Part shown: in pieces, positions 1-8,417 of the stretch
Layout of the letters: each line of letters begins with the position of its first letter
Position numbering within the stretch: position 1 is the stretch's first letter
Assembly: GCF_039851975.1 (NCBI RefSeq)
Contig: NZ_CP156660.1
Location: 3,539,035 to 3,603,034 of the forward strand
Source: Desulfoscipio sp. XC116
GTDB lineage: Bacteria; Bacillota; Desulfotomaculia; Desulfotomaculales; Desulfallaceae
DNA length: 64,000 nucleotides
Direction of reading: 5' to 3'
Translations under genes and position numbers: made by a program
The notes under the pieces: model-generated
Told to the model about the DNA's origin: nothing
Databases searched by the model: none
What the model saw: only the letters and a program-made list of their open reading frames with translations

Positions 1-573
1 ATGGACTGCTCCGGGGTGGCCGACGGATCGGCTGCCGCCATTATCGTACGAGCTGAGGACGCCAAAAAGTACAGAAAAGATCCCATATTCGTAAAAGCCC
101 TGTCCGTGGTCTGCGGGCCGGGGCACGGCGCTATGCATCAAGACTTTGACTTTACTTCTATCCGGGAGACTTATTACGCCGGGCTGGATGCTTACCGCCA
201 AGCGGGTATCACCAATCCGCGCAAACAAATCAGCATGGCTGAAGTGCACGACTGTTTCACTCCCACGGAGCTGGTTATTTACGAAGACCTGGGCTTTTCG
301 GAAAGGGGCCGGGCTTGGCAGGACGTACTAAACGGTGTTTTCGACCTGGATGGTGAGCTGCCGGTCAATCCGGACGGGGGGCTCAAATCTTTCGGTCACC
401 CCATTGGAGCCAGCGGCCTGCGCATGTTGTACGAAATGTACCTACAGTTAAGAGGACTGGCCGACTCCAGGCAGCTGGACAATCCCCAAATAGGGCTCAC
501 TCACAACCTGGGCGGCTTCCCCTGGGAGGCAGTGTGCTCGGTATGCATTGTAGGCAAAGAAAGGCAGTGTTAA
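1..573 (+). CDS. Thiolase (SCP-x/acetyl-CoA acetyltransferase type), C-terminal part
   Basis: This is the C-terminal 190 residues of a thiolase that begins left of the window; the ATG at base 1 is probably internal. Thiolases join or cleave acyl-CoAs through an active-site cysteine that would lie in the missing N-terminal part. Visible here are the HDCFT motif (about residues 84-88), the GHPIGASG motif with its catalytic histidine (about 132-139) and the terminal NLGG stretch, all typical of the SCP-x-like branch rather than classic FadA. The genes that follow (two hydratase-fold proteins and an SDR reductase) fit an acyl-CoA beta-oxidation or 3-oxoacyl pathway whose substrate cannot be read from the sequence. 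Confidence 0.9.
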   Translation: MDCSGVADGSAAAIIVRAEDAKKYRKDPIFVKALSVVCGPGHGAMHQDFDFTSIRETYYAGLDAYRQAGITNPRKQISMAEVHDCFTPTELVIYEDLGFSERGRAWQDVLNGVFDLDGELPVNPDGGLKSFGHPIGASGLRMLYEMYLQLRGLADSRQLDNPQIGLTHNLGGFPWEAVCSVCIVGKERQC

Positions 574-655
574 ACGTTATTAAAATAAATTTAATTTGCC
601 GTTATATACCGACTGCATCCATTTGCTCATTAAACGACTATGCAAAGGAAAACCT

Positions 656-874
656 ATGCAAACCCTAATATGCAGTAAATATTTATGCCCGGTAATCGGG
701 CGGGAAGTGCAAGTGGAAGAGTTGTACCACCTGGAGAGTACCTGTACCTGCCAGATAGACACCCGGTTAATTTCCTGGCACTGCCTGTACAGCAACAGCT
801 GCCCTAATCCGACAGCCTGCCCCCTGTACCGGGAATACTCAACTACCGGGGAAGAGTCTTTACCGGACCAATAG
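656..874 (+). CDS. Small cysteine-rich protein, 72 aa
   Basis: Unrecognised small protein. The ATG at 656 is preceded by AAAGGAA five bases upstream; the open frame extends further 5' but without a better ribosome site. It has about nine cysteines, including CTC and spaced pairs near the C-terminus (C-x5-C-x5-C), which suggests a metal-binding or Zn-ribbon-like fold (inference). It lies between the thiolase and the FAS1-like dehydratase genes on the same strand, so it is probably co-transcribed. No function is assigned; codon-level conservation would decide whether it is real. Confidence 0.55.
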   Translation: MQTLICSKYLCPVIGREVQVEELYHLESTCTCQIDTRLISWHCLYSNSCPNPTACPLYREYSTTGEESLPDQ

Positions 875-981
875 CAGTCTATAACCCCGGCATGCGACAA
901 AACAAGATTCTTTTTTCAACACCCGCTAACAGAATAAACACCAGGGCAGAATACCAAAGTAAACCACTAAAGGAGATATTT

Positions 982-1422
982 ATGAGTAACCACAGCAACC
1001 TGGTCGGCGCCGAACTATCCCGCTTTTCCTTTACCGTGGAAAGGGGGAAAATACAGGAAATGGCCCTGGCCATAGGGGACGACAACCTGCTTTATACCGA
1101 CCCTGAATACGCCCAAACCCTGGGCTACCAGGATATCATCGCCCCACCCACCTTCGGTACCTGCATGGATTTCTGGGGAGGCCAGGACTTTATGAACCTG
1201 TGTCTTAACCTGCAGATAAACCCATTAAAGGTGTTGCACGGCGGGCAAGAATACCGTTATTACGGCGAAATCAACCCCGGAGATCGAATTGAAGCCTGCT
1301 GTATGCTTAAACGATTTACAGATAAGGATAAAATGCGTATCTTCGACCTGGAAACCAGTTACCAAAACCAAAACGGCGTAACCGTTTTAGTATCACACAG
1401 CACGGTCATCGAAAGAAAGTAA
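982..1422 (+). CDS. FAS1-like dehydratase domain (MaoC N-terminal type) protein
   Basis: A 146-residue hot-dog-fold protein of the type annotated as FAS1-like dehydratase or MaoC N-terminal domain, expected to pair with a MaoC subunit to hydrate 2-enoyl-CoA. The start ATG at 982 has AGGAG nine bases upstream; the longer open frame from 892 has no such site. The residues around 40-60 (TDPEYAQTLGYQDIIAPPTF) match the usual N-terminal signature of the family, and HGGQEY at about residue 90 is also typical. The partner MaoC gene follows 51 bp downstream, which supports a two-subunit hydratase. Confidence 0.8.
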   Translation: MSNHSNLVGAELSRFSFTVERGKIQEMALAIGDDNLLYTDPEYAQTLGYQDIIAPPTFGTCMDFWGGQDFMNLCLNLQINPLKVLHGGQEYRYYGEINPGDRIEACCMLKRFTDKDKMRIFDLETSYQNQNGVTVLVSHSTVIERK

Positions 1423-1473
1423 CCCCGCTGCTGAACCAACAAAAACACAATTATGTTATCGGGAGGTATCCAT

Positions 1474-1941
1474 GTGAGCCAAGCGTGTCAAGACAGCAAG
1501 GCAAGCCGAACTCAAACTGTCTGCTTAGAAGATTTAACCGTGGCAGAACCCCTGCCCCCGCTTGTCAAACCGGCTATAGACAAAACCCAGCTGGTTAAAT
1601 ACGCCGGGGCCTCCGGTGACTTTAATCCGCTGCATTACATGGACGAGGTGGGGCAAAAGGCCGGCACCGGCGGAGTAATCGCCCACGGTATGCTGATCAT
1701 GGGTTTTGTGGGCCAGGCGGTTACCCGTTGGATTCCCAACCGCAATTTAAAAAGCCTCACAGTACGCTTTGTGGACATTACCAAGCCGGGAGATAAAATT
1801 ACAGTTACCGGTTCAATCACGGATAAAAGGGTGGACCATAGCACCGGGCTTGCTTCAGGACAGGTTATCGCCACCGATCAAAATGGTGGTATAAAAGTCA
1901 AGGGCACCTTTGAGGCAGTTCTGCCGCTAAAGCAAACCTAA
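1474..1941 (+). CDS. MaoC-family enoyl-CoA hydratase
   Basis: A 155-residue MaoC-like (R)-specific enoyl-CoA hydratase subunit. The catalytic Asp/His hydratase motif is visible as ASGDFNPLHY (about 45-54), followed by GGVIAHGML (about 67-75). I chose the GTG at 1474 because GGGAGG lies seven bases upstream; an ATG at 1472 is followed at once by a stop, and the ATG at 1453 lies upstream of the ribosome site. It probably works with the FAS1-like protein encoded just upstream, adding water across an enoyl-CoA made or used by the thiolase and SDR enzymes of the same operon. Confidence 0.85.
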   Translation: MSQACQDSKASRTQTVCLEDLTVAEPLPPLVKPAIDKTQLVKYAGASGDFNPLHYMDEVGQKAGTGGVIAHGMLIMGFVGQAVTRWIPNRNLKSLTVRFVDITKPGDKITVTGSITDKRVDHSTGLASGQVIATDQNGGIKVKGTFEAVLPLKQT

Positions 1942-1965
1942 TTGAGCAGGCTCAATACGCCGGGA

Positions 1966-2007
1966 GTGCCCGGGTTGCATAACTTTCAACCTTTCAATAC
2001 CCGGCAC
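1966..2007 (+). repeat. Intergenic palindromic repeat, copy 1
   Basis: An imperfect inverted repeat (GTGCCCGGGTTG against CAATACCCGGCAC) lies between the MaoC and SDR genes. Its right arm, CTTTCAATACCCGGCACC, recurs nearly unchanged in the longer hairpin at 61401-61457, so it is a dispersed repeat rather than a private terminator. No U-run follows. Confidence 0.5.
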
Positions 2008-2082
2008 CGAAGTCCGAAGTTATCGGCGAAGTGTCAACGCATCAAAGTTTATCAAAGTCAGTTAACAAAGGAGGGCTTATTA

Positions 2083-2907
2083 ATGGAGCTAATGTTAAAA
2101 AATAGAACTTGCCTTATCACCGGGGCCGGCCGGGGTATCGGGCGAGCCGCAGCGCTGCTCTTCGCCAAAGAAGGCGGTCGTGTGGTGGTTAGTGATTTAG
2201 ACGAGGGCCCCTCGGCGGAAGTGGTAGCGGAAATCAAGGCCGACGGAGGGGATGCTGTAGCTTGCGTAGGCGATATAACCGACCCGGAATTTGCGGCCAA
2301 GCTAATTAACACTGCCCTGGAAGCATTCGGGCCCAGCATTGATGTTATCGTCAATAATGCAGGCTACACTTGGGACGGAGTCATCCACAAAATGAGCGAT
2401 GAGCAGTGGGATGCCATGCTCAAAATACACCTGTCCGCCCCGTTCCGTATTATCCGGGCAGCCGCTCCGTATATCCGGGAAGCGGCCAAAGAAGAAAAAG
2501 AAGCGGGCCGACGGGTTACCCGCAAGATTATTAACATTTCTTCCATCGCCGGTCTGGACGGCAACGCCGGCCAAGCTAACTATTCCAGTGCCAAGGCAGC
2601 TCTGGTGGGCCTCACCAAGACCCTGGCCAAGGAATGGGGGCCACTGAATGTATGCGTTAATACCGTGGCTTTCGGGTTTATAGACACTCGCCTCACTCAG
2701 GCCAAGGAAAAGGGCGAAGCCATCGAGCGAGACGGTAAAGATGTAGTCATTGGCATTCCTGAAAGCATGCGGCAGATGTTTAAGGCCATGATACCTCTTA
2801 GAAGGGCCGGCACTCCCGAAGAAGCCGCCAACGCCATACTGCTTATGGCCTCTCCGCTGGCGGATTATATCAGCGGTGAAGTTCTGCGCGTCACCGGGGG
2901 GATGTAA
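2083..2907 (+). CDS. SDR-family 3-oxoacyl reductase (FabG-like)
   Basis: A 274-residue short-chain dehydrogenase/reductase expected to interconvert 3-hydroxyacyl and 3-oxoacyl thioesters with NAD(P)H. The cofactor motif TGAGRGIG (about 14-21), NNAG (about 92-95), catalytic Ser in NISSIAG and YSSAK (Tyr-x3-Lys, about 166-170) are all present. The ATG at 2083 follows AAAGGAGGG at a normal distance; the open frame continues upstream to 1942 without another ribosome site. Its position after the hydratase genes suggests it handles the hydration product, which is then cleaved by the thiolase. The insert EEKEAGRRVTRK in the middle is longer than in typical FabG. Confidence 0.88.
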   Translation: MELMLKNRTCLITGAGRGIGRAAALLFAKEGGRVVVSDLDEGPSAEVVAEIKADGGDAVACVGDITDPEFAAKLINTALEAFGPSIDVIVNNAGYTWDGVIHKMSDEQWDAMLKIHLSAPFRIIRAAAPYIREAAKEEKEAGRRVTRKIINISSIAGLDGNAGQANYSSAKAALVGLTKTLAKEWGPLNVCVNTVAFGFIDTRLTQAKEKGEAIERDGKDVVIGIPESMRQMFKAMIPLRRAGTPEEAANAILLMASPLADYISGEVLRVTGGM

Positions 2908-2908
2908 T

Positions 2909-3028
2909 ATGGCGATTGAAGTCATCGCAAATACACTCTCTACCCATCAGGCTATATATTTAAACCGAGTAGTTCCAGGAACGTATAGATGCGCCCACCG
3001 TACCGTGCTTATTTGTCCGCTAAATTAG
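2909..3028 (+). CDS. Possible 39-aa ORF after the SDR gene
   Basis: A short frame starts at ATG 2909, two bases after the SDR stop, with a GGGGGG stretch seven bases upstream that is itself the last coding bases of the SDR gene. It reads 39 residues without recognisable motif. It may be translated by coupling or may be the stub of a deleted gene; evidence is only the start context. Confidence 0.25.
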   Translation: MAIEVIANTLSTHQAIYLNRVVPGTYRCAHRTVLICPLN

Positions 3029-3040
3029 ATTTATAGAATG

Positions 3041-3087
3041 TCGCCCCTGAGAACCCGCCCCCTTGTGGGGCAGGTTTGCAGGGGCGA
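3041..3087. terminator. Hairpin between convergent genes
   Basis: A perfect 9-bp outer stem (TCGCCCCTG with CAGGGGCGA) encloses a second GC-rich stem. It lies between the SDR operon and the convergent activator gene. No long U-run follows on either strand, so it may be a bidirectional or Rho-assisted terminator. Confidence 0.45.
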
Positions 3088-3127
3088 AGTCCGATAGGGC
3101 GATAAGTATTAGGTCCCTGAATGCCAA

Positions 3128-5218
3128 TTAACAGTTCAGTTTTTTAAGCTTGACATATAACCGGGAACGACTGATGCCCAGCATGCGGGCGGCCCGTGTC
3201 TTGTTGCCTTCGGCCGCCTTTAAAGCGGAAATAATAATCTCCCGCTCCGCATCACCCAGACGTTCGCGGTAGTTGCCGGCACTTGCCTGGCGGCCGCTCT
3301 CAAAGTTTCTCCGGCGCAAATAGGCCGGCAAGTCTTTTTCTTTGACAATACTACCTGTGGCAAAATTAACAGCTCTTTCAATTACATTTTCCAACTCCCG
3401 CACATTGCCAGGCCATTGGTATTGTTTTAAAACTTCCAACGCTTCCGCATGCAGATCGGTTACCCGGATGCCGAAGATACCATTATACTTGCGTAAGAAA
3501 CAATGCACCAGGGGAGCGATATCCTCGGGCCGCTCCCGGAGTGGAGGAATGGTCAGGACAATCACATTCAGGCGGTAAAACAAGTCTTCACGGAACGCAC
3601 CTCCGGCCACCATATCCTCCAGGTCGCGGTTGGTAGCCGCTACTACCCGCACGTCCACCTGTATCGGGTGCGTACCCCCCACACGGTCAAATGCCCGGTC
3701 CTGCAGCACTCGCAGCAATTTGGCCTGCAAACTCGAGCTCATATCTCCTATTTCATCCAAAAATATAGTGCCTCCATGGGCCAGCTCAAAACGTCCGGGC
3801 TTGCCGCCCCGCCTGGCACCGGTGAAAGCACCCGGGTCATAGCCAAAGAACTCGGACTCCAACAGATGTTCGGGAATAGACGCGCAGTTCACTTTAACAA
3901 AGGGGCCCTCACGGCGGGGACTGGCTGCGTGAATAGCCTGAGCAAAAAGCTCCTTGCCGGTGCCGCTGCCACCTCGGATAAGCACCGTGGATATACCCCT
4001 GGCCGCCTGCATGGCTTCCCTCTTCAACTGCATCATGGCCGGGCTTACCGTTATAATACTGTCCAAGGTATAACTGGTGCCGCCTTTTTTTTGCAATTCC
4101 TCTCTGTAAAAGCTCAGCTGATTTTCCAAATTATCCATACGCCGGGCTAGCTCCCTAATTTCCTCCAAGTTGCGAAACATCATTTTACCTACCGCGCCCA
4201 CCACCCGACCGTTTTCCACAATAGGCAATCGGGATACCACGTAATAGCTGCCTCCCACCTGCTGCAGCTGAGAAGTTTCGGGCACTCCGGTGCGGGCTAC
4301 AATATGCAAACGACTGTTGTCCAACACGCCGGTCACATGACGACCTATCGCATCTCGGGGCTCCAGCCCGAAAAATTCCGCCAGTGACTGGTTAAAAAAG
4401 GTGATATATCCCTCTTTATCAACCACCACTATACCGTCATAAGCTATATCCAGAACGGTACGCAGAGTGTGCTGCAAAGTGCGCACGCTTTCCAGCTCCG
4501 CCGCCACCTGTTCCAAATCTGTAAGGTCCTGAAAGATAGCTATAGCCCCCACTGTGTTTCCCCCATCCAGTACCGGCGTGCAATTAACCAAAAGCGCCCG
4601 GCCGGCCGTCTCGTATTTTTTACTTACCTCGACCCGGCCGGTTTCCATAATTTCCATCATGTTTAAACCAGGCAGCACACTTTCTACAAAATTATCAAGC
4701 ACTTTCTCCTCCCGTACACCAAGCAGTTTTTCAGCGGCAGGATTAAGCATGGTGATACGTCCCGCATCATTAACCGACACCAAACCGTTATGCATCGCCT
4801 GGTACACGGCCTGAAGCCGGGCGTTTAACACGTCCGACTCCCTAAATAGAGCCATGATCATATCAACCTTGGTGAGAGCCCCCCGCACCCGGTTGTTTTC
4901 GTCCACTACCACCCCCATGCCCACCGGACTTTTCTTCACCTCTTGTGCCACGGTTCGATACGGCGTATCGAGGCCCACCGTCACAACCTTGCGGGTATAC
5001 AGACCTTCTACCGGGTCATCCAAGCTGTGCCCTTCAAGCAGCGCATCAAACAGATTAATACGAGTCAGCAACCCCACCAAGCACCCCCGATCATCCACAG
5101 CCGGGATACCATCCAAACGGGTACGGCGGAAAAGCTCGACAGCTCGGCGCAAAGTTTCCCCGGGTTTTAAGGTGGATGCTTGGGGAGTCATAAAATCTTT
5201 CATGCGCACGAAGAACAC
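3128..5218 (-). CDS. Sigma-54-dependent activator with CBS and PAS sensor domains
   Basis: A 696-residue bacterial enhancer-binding protein. Order: two CBS motifs (about 6-125), PAS domain (about 135-235), second PAS (about 250-350), AAA+ domain with Walker A GGSGTGKE (416-423), intact sigma-54 contact loop GAFTGA (463-468) and Walker B FLDEIGD, then a Fis-type helix-turn-helix at the end. It should drive sigma-54 promoters in response to an adenylate ligand through CBS and a second signal through PAS. The start is a GTG at 5218 with AAAGGA only three bases upstream; the ATG at 5203 or GTG at 5209 are plausible alternatives. It faces the acyl-CoA operon, which it may regulate (inference); no convincing sigma-54 promoter was found nearby. 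Confidence 0.9.
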   Translation of the reverse strand: MFFVRMKDFMTPQASTLKPGETLRRAVELFRRTRLDGIPAVDDRGCLVGLLTRINLFDALLEGHSLDDPVEGLYTRKVVTVGLDTPYRTVAQEVKKSPVGMGVVVDENNRVRGALTKVDMIMALFRESDVLNARLQAVYQAMHNGLVSVNDAGRITMLNPAAEKLLGVREEKVLDNFVESVLPGLNMMEIMETGRVEVSKKYETAGRALLVNCTPVLDGGNTVGAIAIFQDLTDLEQVAAELESVRTLQHTLRTVLDIAYDGIVVVDKEGYITFFNQSLAEFFGLEPRDAIGRHVTGVLDNSRLHIVARTGVPETSQLQQVGGSYYVVSRLPIVENGRVVGAVGKMMFRNLEEIRELARRMDNLENQLSFYREELQKKGGTSYTLDSIITVSPAMMQLKREAMQAARGISTVLIRGGSGTGKELFAQAIHAASPRREGPFVKVNCASIPEHLLESEFFGYDPGAFTGARRGGKPGRFELAHGGTIFLDEIGDMSSSLQAKLLRVLQDRAFDRVGGTHPIQVDVRVVAATNRDLEDMVAGGAFREDLFYRLNVIVLTIPPLRERPEDIAPLVHCFLRKYNGIFGIRVTDLHAEALEVLKQYQWPGNVRELENVIERAVNFATGSIVKEKDLPAYLRRRNFESGRQASAGNYRERLGDAEREIIISALKAAEGNKTRAARMLGISRSRLYVKLKKLNC

Positions 5219-5700
5219 CGTTCCTTTCTCTGGGGAAAAATGTTATTATCATACATGGACAGCGGCCATCGAATACCTCTCGCCAAGGTACTTAGTCAGT
5301 GGGAGAATGCCGCCGCCCACAAAATTGCGTTATTATTTTTCAAATTCTTCTTTTTGTTGCTATTCCCTTCTCCTATAGCCAAATAGCCTATTTGTTATGT
5401 AACAGCACGCCTTCCCGGCCGGTAGGCCGACTTATCATTGGTTGTTTTACTTGTTTGCCATATTAATCGGCGCCAGCAGGGTGTATCCGGGCTTGCATTA
5501 CCCCAGTGCTATACCGGCCGGTTATGTTGTCGGAGGAGCGTGGCTGACTATATGCGTAATTATCAAACAAATACTTAACTAGAACGGTTTTAGGTAAACT
5601 TGCAAACATTAACGCTAAAATTTAAATTTCTAAAGGAATTAACAATTGCATGTAGAAAGAATTATTAAACATACGTCCATTATTAAAGGAGTGATTGATT
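5219..5700. other. Divergent intergenic region, no gene seen
   Basis: This 480-bp stretch separates the divergently oriented activator gene and the PNPOx-like gene and must carry both promoters. No convincing -35/-10 pair, sigma-54 promoter or coding frame was recognised. The AAAGGAGTG at 5686-5694 is the ribosome site for the gene at 5701. Confidence 0.4.
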
Positions 5701-6102
5701 ATGCCAAAGCTGGCCGGTGACGTAAAAGATCTATTTATTAAAACCGCTATTTACCCTGTAGCTACCGCATCTAAAGATGGCATCCCCAATGTCGTACCCA
5801 TTCATTTTGTAAAAGTGTATGATGAGGATACCATATTACTGGTCGATAACTTTATGGATAAGAGCCTGAAAAATCTACGGGAAAACCCGCAGCTATCCAT
5901 ATGTGTTTGGGATATGGACAAAAAACAAGCTTATCAAATAAAGGGCAAGGCTACTATTGTTTCATCCGGAAAGCCATTTGATGAAGCGGTAAACTGGGTT
6001 AAAAAAGGAGCGCCGCAATTAGCCCCTAAATCGGCCATTCTTATGCAAGTAACCAGTATCTATAACTGCCAGCCCGGTCCCGATTTAGGTAAAGAATTGT
6101 AA
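5701..6102 (+). CDS. Pyridoxamine 5'-phosphate oxidase-fold protein
   Basis: A 133-residue split-barrel flavin-binding protein of the PNPOx family (small, stand-alone type). The N-terminal half has the typical pattern of these proteins (ATASKDGIPNVVPIHFV, about 22-38, and LRENPQLSICVWD, about 61-73). Members bind FMN, F420 or heme; the substrate is unknown here. The ATG at 5701 follows AAAGGAGTG by seven bases; a TTG at 5695 in frame is less likely. It is a single-gene unit closed by the terminator at 6111-6147. Confidence 0.8.
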   Translation: MPKLAGDVKDLFIKTAIYPVATASKDGIPNVVPIHFVKVYDEDTILLVDNFMDKSLKNLRENPQLSICVWDMDKKQAYQIKGKATIVSSGKPFDEAVNWVKKGAPQLAPKSAILMQVTSIYNCQPGPDLGKEL

Positions 6103-6110
6103 TTAACGAA

Positions 6111-6147
6111 AAAACGTCCTGTCATCAACTCGAGACAGGACGTTTTT
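6111..6147 (+). terminator. Rho-independent terminator of the PNPOx-like gene
   Basis: AAAACGTCCTGTC pairs with GACAGGACGTTTT around a 10-base loop, and the second arm runs into TTTTT. It lies eight bases past the stop codon. Confidence 0.9.
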
Positions 6148-6276
6148 ATACAAAATCTTGCTAAAATATTTTTAGTATTATATGCTGCTTATTAATGTAT
6201 GACATTATTTCAATTAATTTTTACATACTAAAGATACCCGGTCCGTCGCGAGAGATATAACTACCATGTAAAGCAG

Positions 6277-6723
6277 CTATAAAAATGGCAAAGAAACCGA
6301 ATTAACCCGGTAGCGTAAAACACCGCCCGGTGTTTTTATGGCTACCTCCTCACCGACCTTTTTAAGCAACAAAGACATGCCAATAGGTGACAGACATGAA
6401 GCATCATCACCGCCAAGATTCTCGAAAGGCAACACTATTCTTAGCTTTGTTGCTTCTTGTTCATCCAAGTCCTGTAAATCAACTTCGCTGCCGATTAATA
6501 CAAAAGGAAGATCATTATTAGCCTTTTCAACTACTTTTATATTCTTAGCAAGTTGATTGACATGCAAAATATATTCTTCCAGTATTTGTACAACTTCGTT
6601 CCTTTCCTTAATTTCCTTGGGGAAAAATTCATTAAGCAAATTATCTTTTTCTTCTTCAATCCGGACAAGCCCCTTTATTAATTTTTCATAGGCATCCTTT
6701 GTCAATTCAACTTTACCCTGCAC
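6277..6723 (-). CDS. Gre-family transcript cleavage factor-like protein
   Basis: A 148-residue protein whose C-terminal half (about 75-145) matches the GreA/GreB C-terminal domain: a SEVDLQDLD-like strand, a LSPIG(MS)LL segment corresponding to the usual S-P-(I/L)-G-x-A-L-L, and a closing hydrophobic strand. The N-terminal half is helical and charged, as in the Gre coiled coil, but is not a clear match. Such factors bind RNA polymerase through the secondary channel. The start is a GTG with GGGAGG seven bases upstream. The gene stands alone, with an inverted repeat and a Fur-type palindrome upstream, so it may be a specialised Gre paralogue rather than housekeeping GreA. Confidence 0.7.
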   Translation of the reverse strand: MQGKVELTKDAYEKLIKGLVRIEEEKDNLLNEFFPKEIKERNEVVQILEEYILHVNQLAKNIKVVEKANNDLPFVLIGSEVDLQDLDEQEATKLRIVLPFENLGGDDASCLSPIGMSLLLKKVGEEVAIKTPGGVLRYRVNSVSLPFL

Positions 6724-6775
6724 ACTATTACCTCCCCTTTATAACATTAAATGGTAATTCCCTAAAAATATAGCA

Positions 6776-6804
6776 AGGCACCTCGTCTCAAAGACGAGAT
6801 GCCT
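6776..6804 (-). promoter_or_regulatory. Hairpin in the leader of the Gre-like gene
   Basis: AGGCA and CTCGTCT pair with AGACGAG and TGCCT around a three-base loop, with one mismatch. On the minus strand it would fall at the very 5' end of the Gre-like transcript predicted from the promoter at 6812-6840. It could equally terminate transcripts arriving from the M48 gene, since an AT-rich, T-containing stretch follows. Confidence 0.4.
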
Positions 6805-6811
6805 CAAATAG

Positions 6812-6840
6812 AGCTTACCATTAATGACAATGATTGTCAA
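6812..6840 (-). promoter_or_regulatory. Possible promoter overlapped by a Fur-type 7-1-7 palindrome
   Basis: TGACAAT-G-ATTGTCA at 6825-6839 is a perfect 7-1-7 palindrome and differs from the classic Fur-family core (TGATAAT-N-ATTATCA) at one symmetric pair. On the minus strand the same bases provide TTGACA (6840-6835) and, 17 bases on, a weak TAAGCT. A regulator bound here would block the promoter. Fur, PerR and Zur cannot be told apart by sequence alone. Confidence 0.5.
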
Positions 6841-6970
6841 CGGTGTATTATGATGCCATTAAAATACAGCCTTTATATTTAATGACAGAGGAGTTGGGGC
6901 GTCTTCATAAGAATTTGATAAGCGCTTAACCGTTTGCTAAAAATAATAACCGACTTGCACATGCGGCAGG

Positions 6971-8209
6971 CTATTCGGCGGCCTGTTGAATGGCCCTTAT
7001 TCTGGCCGGAGCCGGCGGGTGGCTGTAGCTGAACCATTCAATAAAAGCCGGCGGGGCCACATCGGATAAGTTTTTGGCAGCCAGACGCACCTGCAGCCGT
7101 TCCGCGGCCGGAGCATCTCCTGTCAGCCGCACCGCCACCCGGTCGGCCTCGAATTCCATGTTCCGGGAGAAATGGTTCATCAGCGGATTAGCGGTAAAGG
7201 AAATCAGCGTTAGAAATAATACAATGACCGCCCAGGTATAGGGTGGATACTGCCCGTAACGCGGTATGGCGGATATAGTAGGTATAGTAGTCTTCAGCGT
7301 CATAAACAACAAACCCCAGATGATAAAATTACCCAATACGCCCATGCCCAATCCTTTAGCAATATGTCCCTGACGCCAGTGGGCCATTTCGTGGGCCACC
7401 ACCGCCCTAACTTCATCGGCAGGGTAATCGGCGAGCAGGTTGTCATACAACACAATACGCCTGGTGCCGCCCAGACCGGTAAAATAAGCGTTGGCCTTAG
7501 TAGTACGCTGGCTGGCGTCCATCACCAGCACCCGGTCCACCGGCAGCTGCGCTTTTTGGGAAAGCTCATCCACCATAGCCAGAACCGCCGGGTCTTTAGT
7601 TGGCTCGAAGCGGTTAAACAATGGGGAGACAAGTACCGGCCAGAGATAGCTTTGCACCACCAGCCACAATGATAAAAAGATCGCGCCCACCAGCCACCAG
7701 GCATTGGACCAGCGCCCCATAATCCAAAACAGCAGGGCCACCCCCACAGCGGATAACACCACTTCCAAACCGGCCGACTTGAAATAGTCCAGCCACCAGT
7801 TTCCCAACGGCTGAGTGGAAAATCGCCAGTGATGCTGCCAATAGTAGCTGCCAAACAGGTCAAAGGGCAGGTTAATCAATCGCAGCAGCAGCCACAGCAC
7901 TAAAAAAAACAATACATAGCTCACCAGCCCGCCTCCGGTGAACTGCTGAATCCACCGGGAAAGGGCTACAGCCCGACCGCCGAACACCAGCCACAGTAAA
8001 AAAACTGTTTGAGTGATAAACCCGCCAATGAACACTAACCGCATTCCCTGCACGTAGTCACGTCCCTGGCTTATCTGCCGGGCACTGAAATATTGACCGA
8101 TTTCCGGGTTGACCCGGCCCGGAAACAGTGTAAACCACAGAAAAAGCAAGCTGAATACGCCGGTCAACATAATCAGCATCAACCAGATGCCGTTTAATTT
8201 TAGCTGCAA
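6971..8209 (-). CDS. M48-family membrane metalloprotease (Ste24/CAAX protease-like)
   Basis: A 412-residue integral membrane zinc protease of the M48A/Ste24 group. Several hydrophobic segments fill the N-terminal half, followed by the catalytic HEMAH motif and, about 75 residues later, the third zinc ligand in EFEAD. The N-terminal M48_N-like region is present, so the length is that of Ste24-type enzymes rather than HtpX. The start is a TTG at 8209 with GGGAGG nine bases upstream; the in-between ATG is out of frame. In bacteria these enzymes are thought to act in membrane protein quality control; no substrate can be inferred from the neighbours. Confidence 0.88.
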   Translation of the reverse strand: MQLKLNGIWLMLIMLTGVFSLLFLWFTLFPGRVNPEIGQYFSARQISQGRDYVQGMRLVFIGGFITQTVFLLWLVFGGRAVALSRWIQQFTGGGLVSYVLFFLVLWLLLRLINLPFDLFGSYYWQHHWRFSTQPLGNWWLDYFKSAGLEVVLSAVGVALLFWIMGRWSNAWWLVGAIFLSLWLVVQSYLWPVLVSPLFNRFEPTKDPAVLAMVDELSQKAQLPVDRVLVMDASQRTTKANAYFTGLGGTRRIVLYDNLLADYPADEVRAVVAHEMAHWRQGHIAKGLGMGVLGNFIIWGLLFMTLKTTIPTISAIPRYGQYPPYTWAVIVLFLTLISFTANPLMNHFSRNMEFEADRVAVRLTGDAPAAERLQVRLAAKNLSDVAPPAFIEWFSYSHPPAPARIRAIQQAAE

Positions 8210-8370
8210 ATGGCATTACCTCCCACACTATATATTAAGACCAAGCTGTATATCAGGTTATGTGTAAATACATTACATTATGCCCTATTAGTGAAAGCCG
8301 CTAAGCAACAGCAAAAAATAACGGCGGCGCAAACAGGAAGCACCGGTATGATTTGCATTCTTCACCGGCA

Positions 8371-8417
8371 CTTCCATCTGAAGCCTCGATGTTCAGCTTT
8401 AGCTGAACGAGTTCACT
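8371..8417 (+). repeat. Dispersed hairpin repeat, partial copy C
   Basis: About 47 bases match the right half of copies A (12091-12190) and B (31121-31220). The core is GTTCAGC-TTT-AGCTGAAC at 8391-8408 followed by GAGTTCACT. The copy overlaps the last codons of thiE by five bases. The layout resembles the right end of IS200/IS605-type elements (inference). Confidence 0.6.

Noticed and set aside
2302-2925. A 207-codon open frame antisense to the SDR gene
   Set aside because: Its codons mirror the real SDR gene, which has all family motifs and a proper ribosome site.
5541-5556. Sigma-54-like TGGCTG-n5-ATGCG upstream of the PNPOx-like gene
   Set aside because: Keeps only GG and GC; both boxes are poor, and no activator palindromes are nearby.
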